Shown piece after piece: positions 9,441 to 21,441 of a stretch of DNA of 64,000 nt; position 1 is the first letter of the stretch, and every line of letters begins with the position of its first letter. A program made the translations under genes and the position numbers. The stretch is from Bartonella bacilliformis KC583. GTDB lineage: Bacteria > Pseudomonadota > Alphaproteobacteria > Rhizobiales > Rhizobiaceae. Where the stretch lies: contig NC_008783.1 in NCBI RefSeq assembly GCF_000015445.1, positions 565,001 through 629,000 on the forward strand, read 5' to 3'. The notes under the pieces are model-generated. The model worked only from the letters and a program-made list of their open reading frames with translations. It was not told the origin of the DNA and ran no database searches.

Positions 9441-9971
9441 GTGGTTGCTCGTTGGTATATTGTTCAAGCATATTCGAACTTTGAAAAAAAAGTGGCAGAG
9501 GCCATTAGTAAAGAGGCAAAGCAAAAAGGGCTTGATCATTTGTTTAAAAAGATCTTTGTTCCAATAGAGCGCGTTGTTGAAGTTCGTCGGGGGCGTAAAG
9601 TTGATTCTGAGCGCAAATTTTTTCCTGGTTATGTTCTTGTTTGTGCTGAATTGACGGATGATGTTTATCACCTTATTAAGAATACTCCTAAAGTAACTGG
9701 TTTTTTGGGTTCAGATGCACGACCTGTTCCTATTTCTGATAGAGAGGCTGAGCAAATTCTGCAACAGGTTCAGGAAGGCGTTGAGTCTCCGAAATCCTCT
9801 GTTACATTTGAAGTTGGTGAGCAGGTACGAGTAGCTGATGGGCCTTTTATTTCATTTAATGGTGTTGTTCAGGAAGTTGAAGAGGATCGTTCTCGTCTTA
9901 AAGTTGAGGTACTAATTTTTGGGCGTCCTACGCCTGTTGATTTAGAATTTGGTCAAGTTGAAAAACTTTGA
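9441..9971 (+). CDS. nusG: Transcription termination/antitermination protein NusG
   Basis: NusG binds the RNA polymerase clamp and suppresses pausing, and links polymerase to Rho or to ribosomal S10. The protein begins MVARWYIVQAYSNFEKKV and ends with a KOW domain (VGEQVRVADGPFISFNGVV, about residues 120-140). I favour the GTG at 9441 (176 residues), which lies 6 bases after AAGGAAG (9428-9434); a GTG at 9435 would add two residues but sits too close to that site. The PGYVLV segment near residue 62 is typical. A small hairpin with little T-run (9981-9999) follows the stop codon. Confidence 0.96.
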   Translation: MVARWYIVQAYSNFEKKVAEAISKEAKQKGLDHLFKKIFVPIERVVEVRRGRKVDSERKFFPGYVLVCAELTDDVYHLIKNTPKVTGFLGSDARPVPISDREAEQILQQVQEGVESPKSSVTFEVGEQVRVADGPFISFNGVVQEVEEDRSRLKVEVLIFGRPTPVDLEFGQVEKL

Positions 9972-10032
9972 TTGAAATTGAAGTGATTTTTGATCACTTT
10001 AAATGATAGGTGGAAGGTGAATTTATGGTTTT

Positions 10033-10079
10033 TGCCAGCTTAATGATCCGGACCACCCAACTGCAGTGGGTATTTGGCA
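10033..10079 (+). promoter_or_regulatory. Candidate L1-binding leader of the rplK-rplA transcript
   Basis: The 152-base gap between nusG and rplK can fold: TGCCA (10033-10037) pairs with TGGCA (10075-10079), and inside it ACCCA (10055-10059) pairs with TGGGT (10067-10071). In well-studied bacteria L1 represses its own operon by binding a similar structure in the L11 leader. The assignment here rests on position and foldability only. Confidence 0.4.
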
Positions 10080-10123
10080 TAATGAAGTGCCAGTTTATCG
10101 ATGTTAAGTAAAGGCAGATTATT

Positions 10124-10552
10124 ATGGCAAAAAAAAATGCAGGTCAGCTAAAATTGCAAGTTCCAGCAGGGGCAGCTACCCCTTCTCCGCCAATAGGTCC
10201 TGCTCTTGGGCAGCGTGGTATTAATATCATGGAGTTTTGTAAGGCGTTTAATGCAGCTACGCAAGAGATGGAAAAGGGAGCACCAATTCCAGTAGTTATT
10301 ACTTATTATCAAGATAAGTCTTTCACATTTTCTTTAAAGACGCCTCCTGTGTCCTTTTTTTTGAAAAAGGAAGCAAATTTGAAATCTGGTTCAAAAGAGC
10401 CTGGTAAGGTGTTTGTAGGGACTATCTCTCGTGACAAGATTTGTTCAATCGCAGAAGCGAAAATGAAAGATCTTAACGCAAATAACATTGAAGCAGCGAT
10501 GCGCATGATTGAAGGTTCTGCTCGCTCTATGGGTTTAGAAGTGGTAGGCTAA
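10124..10552 (+). CDS. rplK: 50S ribosomal protein L11
   Basis: L11 forms the GTPase-associated centre with 23S rRNA helices 43/44 and takes part in factor binding and the stringent response. The 142-residue protein has the full L11 layout: N-terminal domain with [24 protein letters not shown] (residues 9-32, including the proline-rich thiostrepton-contact segment), then the C-terminal rRNA-binding domain ending [12 protein letters not shown]. The start ATG is preceded by AAAGGCAG. rplA follows 4 bases after the stop codon. Confidence 0.98.
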   Translation: MAKKNAGQLKLQVPAGAATPSPPIGPALGQRGINIMEFCKAFNAATQEMEKGAPIPVVITYYQDKSFTFSLKTPPVSFFLKKEANLKSGSKEPGKVFVGTISRDKICSIAEAKMKDLNANNIEAAMRMIEGSARSMGLEVVG

Positions 10553-10556
10553 TGTT

Positions 10557-11255
10557 ATGGTAAAAATAGTGAAAAGAATAAAGAAAATTCGTGAAGGCAT
10601 TAATTTTAATGAACTTTATACTTTAACAGATGCTGTTTCGATGGTTAAAGAGCGTGCAGTGGCTAAGTTTGACGAAACAATAGAGATTTCGATGAATTTG
10701 GGTGTCGATCCTCGTCATGCAGATCAAATGGTGCGTGGTGTTGCTCATCTTCCTAATGGGACAGGAAAAAATATTCGTGTTGCTGTTTTCGCGCGTGGTG
10801 ATAAAGCTGAAGAGGCTAAAGCTGCTGGTGCTGATATTGTTGGTGCCGAAGATTTGTTTGAGACAGTTAACGGTGGGACGATAAATTTTGATCGTTGTAT
10901 TGCAACACCAGATATGATGCCTCTTGTTGGTCGTCTCGGTAAGGTTCTTGGTCCAAGAAGTTTAATGCCAAATCCGAAAGTTGGAACTGTGACAACGGAT
11001 ATTGCTGGTGCTGTTAAAGCCTCTAAAGGAGGGGCTGTTGAATTTCGTGTTGAGAAGGCTGGAATTGTGCACGCTGGTGTTGGTAAGGCTTCTTTTGGAG
11101 CTGAGCAGCTCATAGAGAATATTAAAACTTTTGTTAGTGCGGTTATTAAGGCTAAGCCACAAGGTGCAAAAAGTGAATATATTAAGCGGGTTGCAGTTTC
11201 TTCAACGATGGGTATTGGGATTAAAGTTGATCTTGTAACGATTCGTTCAGAGTGA
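10557..11255 (+). CDS. rplA: 50S ribosomal protein L1
   Basis: L1 forms the mobile L1 stalk that handles exiting tRNA and is the translational repressor of the rplK-rplA transcript in model bacteria. The 232-residue protein has the typical two-domain fold. Signatures visible are [20 protein letters not shown], the central [10 protein letters not shown] segment near residue 140, and the C-terminal [11 protein letters not shown] near residue 218. Start and stop fit the family length. It ends 356 bases before rplJ, a spacing that holds the L10 leader. Confidence 0.98.
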   Translation: MVKIVKRIKKIREGINFNELYTLTDAVSMVKERAVAKFDETIEISMNLGVDPRHADQMVRGVAHLPNGTGKNIRVAVFARGDKAEEAKAAGADIVGAEDLFETVNGGTINFDRCIATPDMMPLVGRLGKVLGPRSLMPNPKVGTVTTDIAGAVKASKGGAVEFRVEKAGIVHAGVGKASFGAEQLIENIKTFVSAVIKAKPQGAKSEYIKRVAVSSTMGIGIKVDLVTIRSE

Positions 11256-11334
11256 ATTTTAAAAAATATGATCTTATTTCGGATTATATTTAAATTGTAT
11301 TTGGGGTGTTGGTTTTTCTGACATCCACTTATCT

Positions 11335-11600
11335 GAGCTTTATTAAGCTCGGGTCATGCCGAAAGAAATTTCGGAATGTCCTGTCCGAGATTGTAGGTGA
11401 TACTTTGGGTATCTTAATCGAAAGAAAGCCTACATGAGATTGAGATAAGAACTTTAGGGTTAAGAAACTAAAGGGATTTGAGTTAAGGTTACCTTTGATC
11501 GTTTGTGCGTGAAGAAGGGGACAGGATTCTCGTCGATGGCATAAAACTTTATGCTATTAAAGGTAATGAACAGGTTTTTTTTTAAGTAAACTTGTTAAAT
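11335..11600 (+). promoter_or_regulatory. Candidate L10 (rplJ) leader RNA
   Basis: The 356 bases between rplA and rplJ contain no gene but several pairings: GAGCTT/AAGCTC (11335-11350), a CCGAAA/TTTCGG hairpin just after it, TGTAGG (11392-11397) with CCTACA (11429-11434) enclosing the GATAC/GTATC hairpin (11399-11413), and a GCATAA/TTATGC hairpin near 11550. The order of a GTCCGAGATTGTAGGTG stretch and a later CCTACATGAGA resembles the L10-leader class in which the L10-L7/L12 complex represses rplJ-rplL. Assignment to that class is from memory of its consensus and was not modelled. Confidence 0.55.
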
Positions 11601-11611
11601 GGAGAAAGACA

Positions 11612-12130
11612 GTGAATAGAGCGGAAAAACGTGAATTTGTCACATGGCTTAACAAGATTTTTCAAGAGTCTGGTTCTGTCGTTGTTGCGCATTATTCTGG
11701 TTTGACAGTTTCACAGATGAGTGATCTTCGTTCAAAAATAGGTGAAGCTGGTGGTGCTGTTAAAGTTGCCAAAAACACTCTTGCTAAAATTGCTCTTCAG
11801 GGTACGAAATCTGAGTCGATGGCAAATTTATTCACCGGGCAAACACTTATTGCTTATTCAGAAGATCCAATTGTAGCACCGAAGGTTGCTGTTGATTTTG
11901 CAAAAGCCAATGATAAATTGGTTATCCTCGGTGGTTCGATGGGAGCAGTAAGTTTGAGTGTTGATGCTGTGAAGTCTTTGGCTTCATTGCCTTCACTGAA
12001 CGAATTGCGGGCAAAGCTTGTGGGTATGATTTCTACACCTGCGACCCGTGTTGCTCAAGTTATCAAAGCACCCGCTGGTCAGGTTGCACGTGTAATTGGT
12101 GCCTATGCTCAAAAGGGGGAGGCTGCTTGA
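11612..12130 (+). CDS. rplJ: 50S ribosomal protein L10
   Basis: L10 is the base of the L7/L12 stalk: its N-terminal domain binds 23S rRNA beside L11 and its C-terminal helix binds L12 dimers. The 172-residue protein starts at GTG 11612, after GGAGA (11601-11605), and opens [17 protein letters not shown]. The family motifs [14 protein letters not shown] and [10 protein letters not shown] (residues about 45-60) are present. The Ala-rich C-terminal helix ends [13 protein letters not shown]. It follows the candidate L10 leader and is probably autoregulated. Confidence 0.97.
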   Translation: MNRAEKREFVTWLNKIFQESGSVVVAHYSGLTVSQMSDLRSKIGEAGGAVKVAKNTLAKIALQGTKSESMANLFTGQTLIAYSEDPIVAPKVAVDFAKANDKLVILGGSMGAVSLSVDAVKSLASLPSLNELRAKLVGMISTPATRVAQVIKAPAGQVARVIGAYAQKGEAA

Positions 12131-12235
12131 AGCCTGTGTTCGTAATTTATTTTACGAAATGGCTTTGGGACTTTTCTGTTTTTTTGGATAAGTTTAAATA
12201 ATAATTCAAATCTTTTAATTTAAGGAATTTAAAAC

Positions 12236-12607
12236 ATGGCTGATCTAGCAAAGATCGTAGAAGACCTTTCTAACCTTACCGTTTTGGAAGCTGCTGAGCT
12301 TTCAAAATTACTTGAAGAAAAATGGGGAGTATCTGCTGCTGCTCCTGTAGCAGTTGCTGCTGTTGGTAGTGCTGCTGCTCCAGCTGCTGAAGAAAAGACA
12401 GAGTTTGATGTCGTTCTTGTTGATGGCGGTGCTCAGAAGATAAATGTCATTAAAGAAGTTCGAGCTCTTACTGGTCTTGGTCTTAAAGAAGCAAAAGACT
12501 TAGTTGAAGGAGCACCTAAGCCGATTAAAGAGGGTGTTTCTAAAGATGAAGCAGAAAAAATTAAAGCTCAACTTGAAGCGGCTGGTGCTAAAATTGAACT
12601 TAAATAA
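12236..12607 (+). CDS. rplL: 50S ribosomal protein L7/L12
   Basis: L7/L12 is the multicopy stalk protein that recruits translational GTPases. The 123-residue protein has the N-terminal dimerisation domain ([28 protein letters not shown] region), an Ala-rich hinge (about residues 36-54) and the C-terminal domain with [17 protein letters not shown] and [21 protein letters not shown] lies 11 bases before the ATG at 12236. A hairpin follows 6 bases after the stop codon, which may lower the amount of rpoB message relative to rplL. Confidence 0.98.
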   Translation: MADLAKIVEDLSNLTVLEAAELSKLLEEKWGVSAAAPVAVAAVGSAAAPAAEEKTEFDVVLVDGGAQKINVIKEVRALTGLGLKEAKDLVEGAPKPIKEGVSKDEAEKIKAQLEAAGAKIELK

Positions 12608-12613
12608 TTTTTT

Positions 12614-12646
12614 ATCAGCAGACATGTATTTCTTATGTCTGCTGAT
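12614..12646 (+). terminator. Hairpin between rplL and rpoB (attenuator or processing site)
   Basis: ATCAGCAGACAT (12614-12625) and ATGTCTGCTGAT (12635-12646) form a perfect 12-bp stem with a 9-base loop. The following sequence TTCTCCTTTTCG is only partly T-rich. In E. coli the same interval holds an attenuator and an RNase III site; a similar role is inferred here. Confidence 0.6.
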
Positions 12647-12890
12647 TTCTCCTTTTCGTTAAAGGAGTTTAATTGTTTCAGCCATTTCCTAACAGTTTAT
12701 AGCTGTAGGGAAGTGAGTTGTATTTGTGAGAATTTAACAATTAAACCAAGTTAAAATTGGTTAAGGTGTATAGAATAAAAATAGTGCCTATTTGACAGGG
12801 TATTAAATAAACGGGTCTGTATGTGCAGACTAATGACGTAAAGCTTTCAAGGTTTAGTCTACTTTGAATAGTGAAAATCGAGGAGCGACG

Positions 12891-15800
12891 ATGGCTCAGA
12901 CTCTAGCAATGATGTCTCAATTCAATGGTCGTAAGCGCGTGCGCAAATTTTTTGGTAAGATTCCTGAAGTCGCAGAGATGCCGAATCTTATTGAGGTTCA
13001 GAAAGCGTCATATGATCAATTTCTCATGATTAAAGAGCCGAAAGGTGGGCGTCCAGATGAAGGTCTGCAAGCTGTTTTTAAATCGGTATTTCCTATTTCG
13101 GATTTTTCCGGTACAGCTATGCTCGAATTTGTGCGTTACGAATTTGATGCACCAAAGTTTGATGTTGAAGAATGTCGTCAGCGCGATCTAACTTATGCAG
13201 CACCATTAAAGGTGATATTACGCTTAATCGTATTTGATATTGATGAAGATACCGGTTCTAAAGATATTAAGGATATCAAAGAGCAGGGTGTCTATATGGG
13301 CGATATGCCTTTAATGACGAGTAATGGTACTTTTATCATTAACGGTACAGAGCGTGTTATTGTTTCGCAGATGCATCGTTCTCCCGGTGTGTTTTTTGAT
13401 CATGATAAAGGAAAATCTCATTCGTCAGGAAAGGTTCTTTTTGCAGCCCGTGTAATTCCCTATCGTGGTTCTTGGTTAGATATTGAATTTGATGCGAAAG
13501 ATATCGTTTATGCTCGCATTGATCGGAGACGAAAGATTCCGGTTACTAGCTTTCTGATGGCATTGGGTATGGATGCATCGGATATTTTGTCAACCTTTTA
13601 TAATAAAGTTACTTATGAGCGGGTTGAAAGTGGGTGGCGTATTCCTTATTCAGTGGATCGCTTTAAGGGAGTAAAATTGGTTTCTGATCTTGTTGATGCA
13701 GAGAGTGGAGAGGTTGTTGCTGAGGCTGGTAAAAAGCTAACAGCTCGCACTGCAAAGCTTTTAGTAGAAAAGGGTCTAAAGGCGATTAGAGTCAGTGAAG
13801 ATGAATTATTAGGGTCTTATTTAGCGGATGATATCGTTAATTATGAAACAGGTGAGATTTATCTTGAAGCTGGTGATGAAATTGATGAAAAAGTATTAAA
13901 AGTTTTATTTGATGTTGGTGCTAATCAAATCAATATTCTTGATATTGATCACATGAGTGTTGGAGCATATATCCGCAATACTTTAAAAGTAGATAAAAAT
14001 GAAAGTCGGCAAGATGCGTTATTTGATATTTATCGGGTGATGCGTCCAGGAGAACCACCAACAATAGATACAGCGGAAGCTATGTTCCACTCGTTGTTTT
14101 TTGATTCTGAGCGTTATGATCTTTCGGCTGTTGGTCGTGTTAAGATGAATTTGCGTATGGGGCTTGATTGCCCTGATACGGTTCGTGTTTTGCGTCAAGA
14201 AGATATTATTGGTGTTGTTAAGATGCTGGTTGAATTGCGCGATGGCCGTGGTGAAATTGATGATATCGACAATCTTGGTAATCGTCGTGTTCGATCAGTT
14301 GGGGAATTGATGGAAAATCAATATCGGGTTGGTTTGCTTCGTATGGAGCGTGCGATAAAGGAACGCATGTCTTCAGTTGAAATTGATACTGTTATGCCAC
14401 AAGATTTGATTAATGCGAAACCAGCTGCGGCAGCTGTTCGCGAGTTTTTTGGGTCTTCGCAATTATCGCAGTTTATGGATCAAACTAATCCATTATCAGA
14501 AATTACTCATAAACGTCGTCTTTCTGCTCTTGGGCCAGGTGGTTTAACTCGTGAGCGTGCAGGTTTTGAAGTGCGCGATGTGCATCCTACGCATTATGGT
14601 CGTATTTGTCCGATTGAAACGCCTGAAGGTCCAAATATTGGATTGATTAATTCTTTAGCGACTTTTGCGCGAGTTAATAAATATGGTTTCATTGAGAGTC
14701 CATATCGCAAAATTACCGATGGTAAAGTGACGACTGAGGTTGTTTATCTTTCTGCTATGGAAGAAGCAAAACATTATGTAGCTCAAGCCAATTCTTCACT
14801 AGATTCAGAAGGACGTTTCACAGAAGAGTTTGTAGTTTGTCGTCATGCAGGTGAAGTTTTGATGGTGCCACGTGATCACATAGATTTAATGGATGTTTCA
14901 CCAAAACAGTTGGTTTCTGTAGCTGCTTCTCTTATTCCATTTTTGGAAAATGATGATGCGAATCGTGCGTTAATGGGATCAAACATGCAACGTCAAGCAG
15001 TTCCATTGATCCGTTCTGAAGCACCATTTGTTGGTACAGGTATGGAGGCAATAGTGGCTCGTGATTCAGGTGCTGCTATTAGTGCAAAACGTGGTGGTAT
15101 TGTTGATCAAGTTGATGCAACACGTATTGTTATTCGTGCAACAGAAGATTTAGATCCTTCAAAATCTGGTGTTGATATTTATCGCTTGCAAAAATTTCAG
15201 CGTTCCAATCAATCTACATGTATTAATCAGCGTCCTCTTGTACATGTTGGTGACCGGATAGAAAAGGGTGATATCATTGCTGATGGTCCATCAACTGATC
15301 TTGGTGATTTAGCTCTTGGGCGGAATGTTCTTGTAGCATTTATGCCTTGGAATGGGTACAATTACGAAGACTCTATTTTGCTTTCTGAGCGTATCGTTGC
15401 TGATGATGTATTTACTTCGATTCATATTGAAGAATTTGAAGTTGCTGCACGTGATATGAAACTTGGGCCGGAAGAGATTACTCGTGATATTCCTAATGTT
15501 GCAGAAGAGGCATTAAGGAATCTTGATGAAGCTGGTATTGTCTATATTGGTGCTGAAGTTCAACCTGGTGATATTTTGGTTGGTAAAATTACCCCAAAAG
15601 GCGAAAGCCCAATGACACCAGAAGAAAAGCTTTTGCGTGCAATTTTTGGTGAAAAGGCCTCAGATGTTCGTGATACTTCTATGCGAATGCCTCCAGGAAC
15701 TTTTGGGACTGTTGTAGAGGTTCGTGTTTTTAACCGTCATGGTGTAGAAAAAGATGAACGCGCAATGGAGATTGAGCGTGAAGAAATTGAGCGTTTAGCT

Positions 15801-17042
15801 AAAGATAGAGATGATGAACAGTCGATTCTTGATAGGAATGTTTATGCGCGTCTTGCAGGTATGTTAAAAGACAAGAGTGCAATAAGAGGTCCAAAAGGGT
15901 TTGAAAAAGGCCAGAAAATTGATAGCACAGTACTGAATAATTATCCACGGTCACAATGGTGGCAATTTGCTGTTGATGATGAAAAGGTTCAAAATAAAAT
16001 TGAAGCTTTGTGCAATCAATATGATGAGTCGAAAGAGGCGTTACAACGTCGCTTTATGGATAAGGTCGAAAAAGTTCAACGGGGCGATGAGATGCCTCCT
16101 GGCGTCATGAAAATGGTAAAAGTTTTTGTGGCTGTGAAGCGCAAAATTCAACCTGGTGATAAAATGGCAGGACGTCACGGTAATAAGGGAGTTGTATCGC
16201 GTATTCTTCCGGTGGAAGATATGCCATTTCTTGAAGATGGAACCCATGCTGATATTGTATTGAATCCATTAGGTGTTCCTAGCCGTATGAATGTTGGTCA
16301 AATTCTTGAAACACATCTTGGTTGGGCATGCGCAGGTATGGGAAAAAAGATTGGAGATTTGGTAGACTTTTATCAAGAAACTGGAGATATACTTCCTCTG
16401 CGTCAGCGTATTGAAAATCTCATTCCTGATAATGATCGTAATGAGCCAGTACGTCAGTATGATGATGAAAGTCTTGTTAAATTGGCGCATCAGATGAGAA
16501 AGGGTGTTTCAATTGCAACGCCTGTTTTTGATGGAGCGCATGAAGCTGATATTAATGCGATGCTAGAAGATGCAGGTTTAGATAGTTCTGGACAGGTTAC
16601 ACTTTATGATGGTCGTACTGGAGAGCCTTTTGATCGTCAGGTGACAGTAGGTTATATCTATATGCTTAAATTGCATCATCTTGTTGATGATAAGATTCAT
16701 GCTCGTTCAATAGGACCTTATTCACTTGTTACACAACAGCCATTAGGTGGTAAAGCGCAATTTGGTGGTCAGCGTTTTGGTGAAATGGAAGTTTGGGCTC
16801 TTGAGGCTTACGGTGCTGCGTATACTTTGCAAGAGATGCTGACAGTTAAATCAGATGACGTAGCGGGTCGTACAAAAGTTTATGAAGCAATTGTTCGTGG
16901 TGATGATACTTTTGAAGCAAGTATACCTGAAAGCTTTAACGTTCTGATCAAAGAAATGCGTTCACTTGGTTTGAATGTAAAGCTTGGCGATGCACGTGAA
17001 TTTATGGCGCAGCAAGCATTACCTGAAGTGGTAGAAAATTAG
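12891..17042 (+). CDS. rpoB: DNA-directed RNA polymerase subunit beta
   Basis: RpoB is the beta subunit of core RNA polymerase. I start it at ATG 12891, 6 bases after AGGAG (12881-12885), giving 1383 residues and the usual MAQT start; the nine open codons upstream are not family sequence. The rifampicin pocket (about residues 520-560) reads [16 protein letters not shown] then [20 protein letters not shown], with unchanged residues at the E. coli D516, H526 and S531 equivalents. Also visible are [17 protein letters not shown], the [10 protein letters not shown] active-site segment, and the C-terminal [19 protein letters not shown] clamp. It is separated from rpoC by 161 bases. Confidence 0.99.
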   Translation: MAQTLAMMSQFNGRKRVRKFFGKIPEVAEMPNLIEVQKASYDQFLMIKEPKGGRPDEGLQAVFKSVFPISDFSGTAMLEFVRYEFDAPKFDVEECRQRDLTYAAPLKVILRLIVFDIDEDTGSKDIKDIKEQGVYMGDMPLMTSNGTFIINGTERVIVSQMHRSPGVFFDHDKGKSHSSGKVLFAARVIPYRGSWLDIEFDAKDIVYARIDRRRKIPVTSFLMALGMDASDILSTFYNKVTYERVESGWRIPYSVDRFKGVKLVSDLVDAESGEVVAEAGKKLTARTAKLLVEKGLKAIRVSEDELLGSYLADDIVNYETGEIYLEAGDEIDEKVLKVLFDVGANQINILDIDHMSVGAYIRNTLKVDKNESRQDALFDIYRVMRPGEPPTIDTAEAMFHSLFFDSERYDLSAVGRVKMNLRMGLDCPDTVRVLRQEDIIGVVKMLVELRDGRGEIDDIDNLGNRRVRSVGELMENQYRVGLLRMERAIKERMSSVEIDTVMPQDLINAKPAAAAVREFFGSSQLSQFMDQTNPLSEITHKRRLSALGPGGLTRERAGFEVRDVHPTHYGRICPIETPEGPNIGLINSLATFARVNKYGFIESPYRKITDGKVTTEVVYLSAMEEAKHYVAQANSSLDSEGRFTEEFVVCRHAGEVLMVPRDHIDLMDVSPKQLVSVAASLIPFLENDDANRALMGSNMQRQAVPLIRSEAPFVGTGMEAIVARDSGAAISAKRGGIVDQVDATRIVIRATEDLDPSKSGVDIYRLQKFQRSNQSTCINQRPLVHVGDRIEKGDIIADGPSTDLGDLALGRNVLVAFMPWNGYNYEDSILLSERIVADDVFTSIHIEEFEVAARDMKLGPEEITRDIPNVAEEALRNLDEAGIVYIGAEVQPGDILVGKITPKGESPMTPEEKLLRAIFGEKASDVRDTSMRMPPGTFGTVVEVRVFNRHGVEKDERAMEIEREEIERLAKDRDDEQSILDRNVYARLAGMLKDKSAIRGPKGFEKGQKIDSTVLNNYPRSQWWQFAVDDEKVQNKIEALCNQYDESKEALQRRFMDKVEKVQRGDEMPPGVMKMVKVFVAVKRKIQPGDKMAGRHGNKGVVSRILPVEDMPFLEDGTHADIVLNPLGVPSRMNVGQILETHLGWACAGMGKKIGDLVDFYQETGDILPLRQRIENLIPDNDRNEPVRQYDDESLVKLAHQMRKGVSIATPVFDGAHEADINAMLEDAGLDSSGQVTLYDGRTGEPFDRQVTVGYIYMLKLHHLVDDKIHARSIGPYSLVTQQPLGGKAQFGGQRFGEMEVWALEAYGAAYTLQEMLTVKSDDVAGRTKVYEAIVRGDDTFEASIPESFNVLIKEMRSLGLNVKLGDAREFMAQQALPEVVEN

Positions 17043-17203
17043 TTGTAAGAGCGCACTGAGAATTGTGCGCTCTGATTTTCCTTAAAAACTCTAATAAAGA
17101 AGTTTTTAAAAGATAATAATACAGACGATTTTTGCAGTAGAAATGAATTTCTAGTAAAGCTGTGATAGAAGGAAGAGCTTAAGAATCTTCAAAGGAGAAC
17201 GGA

Positions 17204-20200
17204 ATGAACCACGAGGTTATGAATCTTTTCAATCCTCAAGCGCTAGCACAGATATTTGACTCTATTCGTATATCGATTGCGAGTCCTGAAAATATTCTAT
17301 CCTGGTCGTACGGTGAGATCAAAAAGCCAGAAACTATTAATTACCGTACGTTTAAACCAGAGCGCGATGGTCTTTTTTGTGCGCGTATATTTGGCCCTAT
17401 TAAAGACTATGAATGTCTTTGTGGCAAATATAAACGTATGAAATACAAAGGCATTATTTGTGAAAAATGTGGTGTAGAAGTTACCCTTTCGCGAGTACGC
17501 CGTGAGCGCATGGGGCATATTGAGCTTGCAGCGCCAGTTGCTCATATTTGGTTTCTTAAATCACTACCAGGCCGCATATCTACTCTTTTAGATTTAACTT
17601 TGAAGGATATTGAAAGGATTCTGTATTTTGAAAGTTATATTGTAACAGAACCCGGGTTAACATCTCTTAAGCTACACCAGCTTCTTTCTGAAGAAGAATA
17701 TATGCTTGCTATTGATAAGTTTGGAGAAGATCAATTCACGGCGATGATTGGTGCTGAGGCTATTTATGATCTTCTCGCTGGGATGGAGTTAGATAAAATT
17801 GCGAACGATTTGCATGCTGAATTAGCAGAAACGACTTCAGAGTTAAAGCAAAAAAAGCTCATTAAGCGGCTTAAAATTGTTGAAAATTTTCTTGAATCTG
17901 GTAATAAACCAGAATGGATGATTATGAAAACAATTCCGGTTATTCCACCGGATTTACGTCCGCTGGTTCCGCTTGATGGTGGACGTTTTGCAACATCGGA
18001 TTTAAATGATCTCTACCGGCGTGTTATAAATCGTAATAATCGTTTGAAGCGGCTTATTGAATTGCGTGCTCCTGGAATTATTGTGCGTAATGAAAAACGT
18101 ATGGTGCAGGAAGCTGTTGATGCGTTATTTGATAATGGCCGCCGTGGCCGTGTGATTACAGGGGCAAATAAGCGTCCATTAAAGTCACTTTCAGATATGC
18201 TGAAGGGTAAACAGGGACGTTTCCGTCAAAATTTACTTGGGAAGCGTGTTGATTATTCAGGTCGTTCTGTTATCGTGACGGGACCTGAATTGAAGTTGCA
18301 TCAATGCGGTCTTCCGAAAAAGATGGCTCTTGAGTTGTTCAAGCCATTTATTTATGCGCGGCTTGATGCAAAGGGCTATTCATCCACTGTGAAGCAGGCA
18401 AAGAAGCTTGTTGAAAAAGAACATCCAGAAGTTTGGGATATTTTGGATGAAGTTATTCGTGAACATCCTGTTTTGCTTAATCGTGCGCCGACACTTCACC
18501 GTTTGGGGATTCAGGCCTTTGAGCCCGTGTTGATTGAGGGGAAAGCAATACAACTTCATCCACTCGTTTGTACTGCTTTTAATGCAGATTTTGATGGTGA
18601 TCAGATGGCGGTTCACGTTCCGCTTTCGCTTGAAGCACAGCTGGAAGCTCGTGTTTTGATGATGTCGACTAATAATATTCTTCATCCAGCCAATGGTGCG
18701 CCAATTATTGTTCCATCGCAAGACATGGTTCTTGGTCTTTACTATCTTTCGATTGTTTCTGAAAAAGAACCAGGAGAGGGGATGGCTTTCGCTGATATGG
18801 GTGAGCTACATCACGCTTTGGAGAATAAAGTCGTAACTCTTCATACGAAAATTAAAGGTCGTTTTAAAAATATTGATAAAGATGGAAAAGAAGTTGCTCA
18901 ACTCTACGATACGACGCCTGGTCGTTTAATTATTGGTGAATTGTTGCCAAAAAATCCAAATATTTCGTTTGATATCGTCAATCAGGAAATGACCAAAAAG
19001 AATCTTTCTAAGATGATTGATCAAGTTTATCGGCATTGTGGGCAAAAAGAGACAGTTGTTTTCTGTGATCGTATTATGCAACTTGGTTTTTCTCATGCAT
19101 GTCGTGCTGGGATTTCATTTGGTAAAGACGATATGGTTATTCCTGAGAGTAAGTCACGTCTGGTTGCAGAAACGGAAGCTTTGGTTAAAGAATATGAACA
19201 GCAATATGATGACGGTTTAATTACACAAGGTGAAAAGTATAATAAGGTTGTTGATGCGTGGGGTAAGTGCACTGATCGTATTGCAGATGAAATGATGAAG
19301 GGGATTCAAGCTGTTAAATTTGATCCTAAAACAGGTCGTCAGCAGAGAATGAATTCGATTTATATGATGTCGCATTCTGGTGCACGTGGTTCTGCTAATC
19401 AGATGAGACAGTTAGCTGGTATGCGTGGATTGATGGCAAAGCCATCAGGTGAAATTATTGAAACACCAATCATTTCCAATTTTAAGGAAGGTCTGACTGT
19501 TAATGAGTATTTTAACTCAACGCATGGTGCGCGTAAGGGGCTTGCTGACACTGCGTTGAAAACTGCTAACTCAGGTTATTTAACACGGCGTCTTGTTGAC
19601 GTTGCCCAGGATGCTATTATTTCAGCAGTTGATTGTGGTACTATTAAGGGGCTTACCATGCAGCCAATTATTGATGCAGGACAAATTGTTGCATCACTTG
19701 GTCAAAGAATTCTTGGTCGTACAGCACTTCTTGATATTTTGCATCCAGTTTCTGGTGAAGTCATTATTGAGGGAGGGACAATGATTGAGGAAGCTGATGT
19801 TCTTAAAATTGAAGAGGCTAGAATTCAATCAGTTCAGATCCGTTCTGCTTTGACATGTGAGACGCGTCTTGGTGTTTGCGCTAAATGCTATGGTCGTGAT
19901 TTGGCACGTGGAACACCGGTTAATCAGGGTGAAGCGGTTGGTGTTATTGCAGCTCAATCGATTGGTGAACCAGGAACACAGCTTACTATGCGTACTTTCC
20001 ACTTAGGTGGAACAGCGCAGGTTGTTGACTCATCTTATTTTGAATCCTCTTATGAAGGTATAGTAGAACTTCGTAATCGCAATGTTGTTCGCAATTCTGA
20101 AGGGCATTTGGTTGTGATGGGACGCAATATGGCTGTTCTTATCAAAGATGAAAACGGTAAAGAGCGTGCTGTTCATCGTATTAGCTATGGTGCGCGTCTC

Positions 20201-21415
20201 TTTGTTGATGATGGTGATATTATTAAACGTGGTCAGCGTATAGCTGAGTGGGATCCTTACACTCGTCCGATTCTAACTGAAGTTGATGGTTATGTGGGGT
20301 TTGAAGATATGGTTGATGGTTTATCAGTTACTGAAACAACTGATGAATCGACAGGAATTACAAAACGTCAGGTGATTGATTGGCGTGTTAACCCACGTGG
20401 TGCTGATCTAAAACCAGCAATGATTATTCACTCAGATAAACAAGGTAAGAATATTGCTAAATTGCACAAAGGAGGAGAAGCCCGTTATGTGATGTCAGTG
20501 GAAACTATTCTTTCTGTTGAACCTGGTTCGCATGTTAAGGCAGGCGATGTTATCGCACGCTTACCAATGGAAAGCGCCAAGACAAAAGATATTACAGGTG
20601 GTTTGCCGCGTGTAGCTGAGCTTTTTGAAGCACGGCGTCCAAAGGATCATGCTATCATTGCTGAAATTAGTGGTACGGTTCGGTTTGGTCGTGGTTACAA
20701 GAATAAGCGTCGTATTATTATTGAGCCTAATGATGAGACACTTGAACCAGTAGAATATTTGATCCCAAAGGGTAAGTTGTTCCATCTGCAAGAGGGTGAT
20801 AAAATTGAAAAAGGTGATTATATCTTAGATGGTAATCCAGCACCTCATGATATTTTGGCGATTAAAGGTGTTGAAGCTTTGGCATCTTATCTGGTTAATG
20901 AAATTCAGGAAGTTTATCGTTTGCAGGGTGTTTTGATTAATGATAAACATATTGAAGTCATTGTTCGTCAGATGTTGCAAAAGGTTGAAATTACTGAATC
21001 AGGAGATTCTGATTATATTCCAGGTGACAATGTTGACCGCATTGAATTAGACGAAATTAATGATCATTTGATTGCAGAAGGTAAAAAACCTGCTTCTGGT
21101 ACTCCTATACTTCTTGGAATTACGAAAGCATCTCTTCAGACACCGTCCTTCATTTCGGCAGCATCATTTCAGGAGACAACTCGGGTTCTTACTGAAGCAG
21201 CGGTTTCTGGCAAAATTGATACTTTACAAGGGCTTAAGGAAAATGTCATCGTCGGTAGGCTTATTCCTGCAGGTACGGGTGGTACAATCGCTCAAATTCG
21301 TCGTATTGCTACTGTTCGTGATGATTTGATTGTAGATGAACAGCGCAAATCTAGCAATGATGGAATATCTAAAGCTATGTTAACAGATATGACAGCAAAT
21401 GCGGCCGCTGAATAA
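17204..21415 (+). CDS. rpoC: DNA-directed RNA polymerase subunit beta-prime
   Basis: RpoC supplies the polymerase catalytic centre. The 1403-residue protein starts at ATG 17204, 6 bases after AAGGAG (17192-17197). The N-terminal zinc site shows [20 protein letters not shown] near residues 70-90. The catalytic Mg site [12 protein letters not shown] lies near residue 460. The second zinc site [15 protein letters not shown] lies near residue 885. The trigger-loop and bridge-helix region ([16 protein letters not shown]) and C-terminal Sw3/omega-contact region are intact. No insertion or fusion to rpoB is present. A strong terminator follows. Confidence 0.99.
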   Translation: MNHEVMNLFNPQALAQIFDSIRISIASPENILSWSYGEIKKPETINYRTFKPERDGLFCARIFGPIKDYECLCGKYKRMKYKGIICEKCGVEVTLSRVRRERMGHIELAAPVAHIWFLKSLPGRISTLLDLTLKDIERILYFESYIVTEPGLTSLKLHQLLSEEEYMLAIDKFGEDQFTAMIGAEAIYDLLAGMELDKIANDLHAELAETTSELKQKKLIKRLKIVENFLESGNKPEWMIMKTIPVIPPDLRPLVPLDGGRFATSDLNDLYRRVINRNNRLKRLIELRAPGIIVRNEKRMVQEAVDALFDNGRRGRVITGANKRPLKSLSDMLKGKQGRFRQNLLGKRVDYSGRSVIVTGPELKLHQCGLPKKMALELFKPFIYARLDAKGYSSTVKQAKKLVEKEHPEVWDILDEVIREHPVLLNRAPTLHRLGIQAFEPVLIEGKAIQLHPLVCTAFNADFDGDQMAVHVPLSLEAQLEARVLMMSTNNILHPANGAPIIVPSQDMVLGLYYLSIVSEKEPGEGMAFADMGELHHALENKVVTLHTKIKGRFKNIDKDGKEVAQLYDTTPGRLIIGELLPKNPNISFDIVNQEMTKKNLSKMIDQVYRHCGQKETVVFCDRIMQLGFSHACRAGISFGKDDMVIPESKSRLVAETEALVKEYEQQYDDGLITQGEKYNKVVDAWGKCTDRIADEMMKGIQAVKFDPKTGRQQRMNSIYMMSHSGARGSANQMRQLAGMRGLMAKPSGEIIETPIISNFKEGLTVNEYFNSTHGARKGLADTALKTANSGYLTRRLVDVAQDAIISAVDCGTIKGLTMQPIIDAGQIVASLGQRILGRTALLDILHPVSGEVIIEGGTMIEEADVLKIEEARIQSVQIRSALTCETRLGVCAKCYGRDLARGTPVNQGEAVGVIAAQSIGEPGTQLTMRTFHLGGTAQVVDSSYFESSYEGIVELRNRNVVRNSEGHLVVMGRNMAVLIKDENGKERAVHRISYGARLFVDDGDIIKRGQRIAEWDPYTRPILTEVDGYVGFEDMVDGLSVTETTDESTGITKRQVIDWRVNPRGADLKPAMIIHSDKQGKNIAKLHKGGEARYVMSVETILSVEPGSHVKAGDVIARLPMESAKTKDITGGLPRVAELFEARRPKDHAIIAEISGTVRFGRGYKNKRRIIIEPNDETLEPVEYLIPKGKLFHLQEGDKIEKGDYILDGNPAPHDILAIKGVEALASYLVNEIQEVYRLQGVLINDKHIEVIVRQMLQKVEITESGDSDYIPGDNVDRIELDEINDHLIAEGKKPASGTPILLGITKASLQTPSFISAASFQETTRVLTEAAVSGKIDTLQGLKENVIVGRLIPAGTGGTIAQIRRIATVRDDLIVDEQRKSSNDGISKAMLTDMTANAAAE

Positions 21416-21441
21416 TTTTAATAGATGTTAGAAAAAATGTG

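Noticed and set aside
10745..11113. 122-codon minus-strand open frame
   Set aside because: It is antisense to rplA, a fully conserved ribosomal gene; the opposite-strand reading is a shadow of its codon bias.
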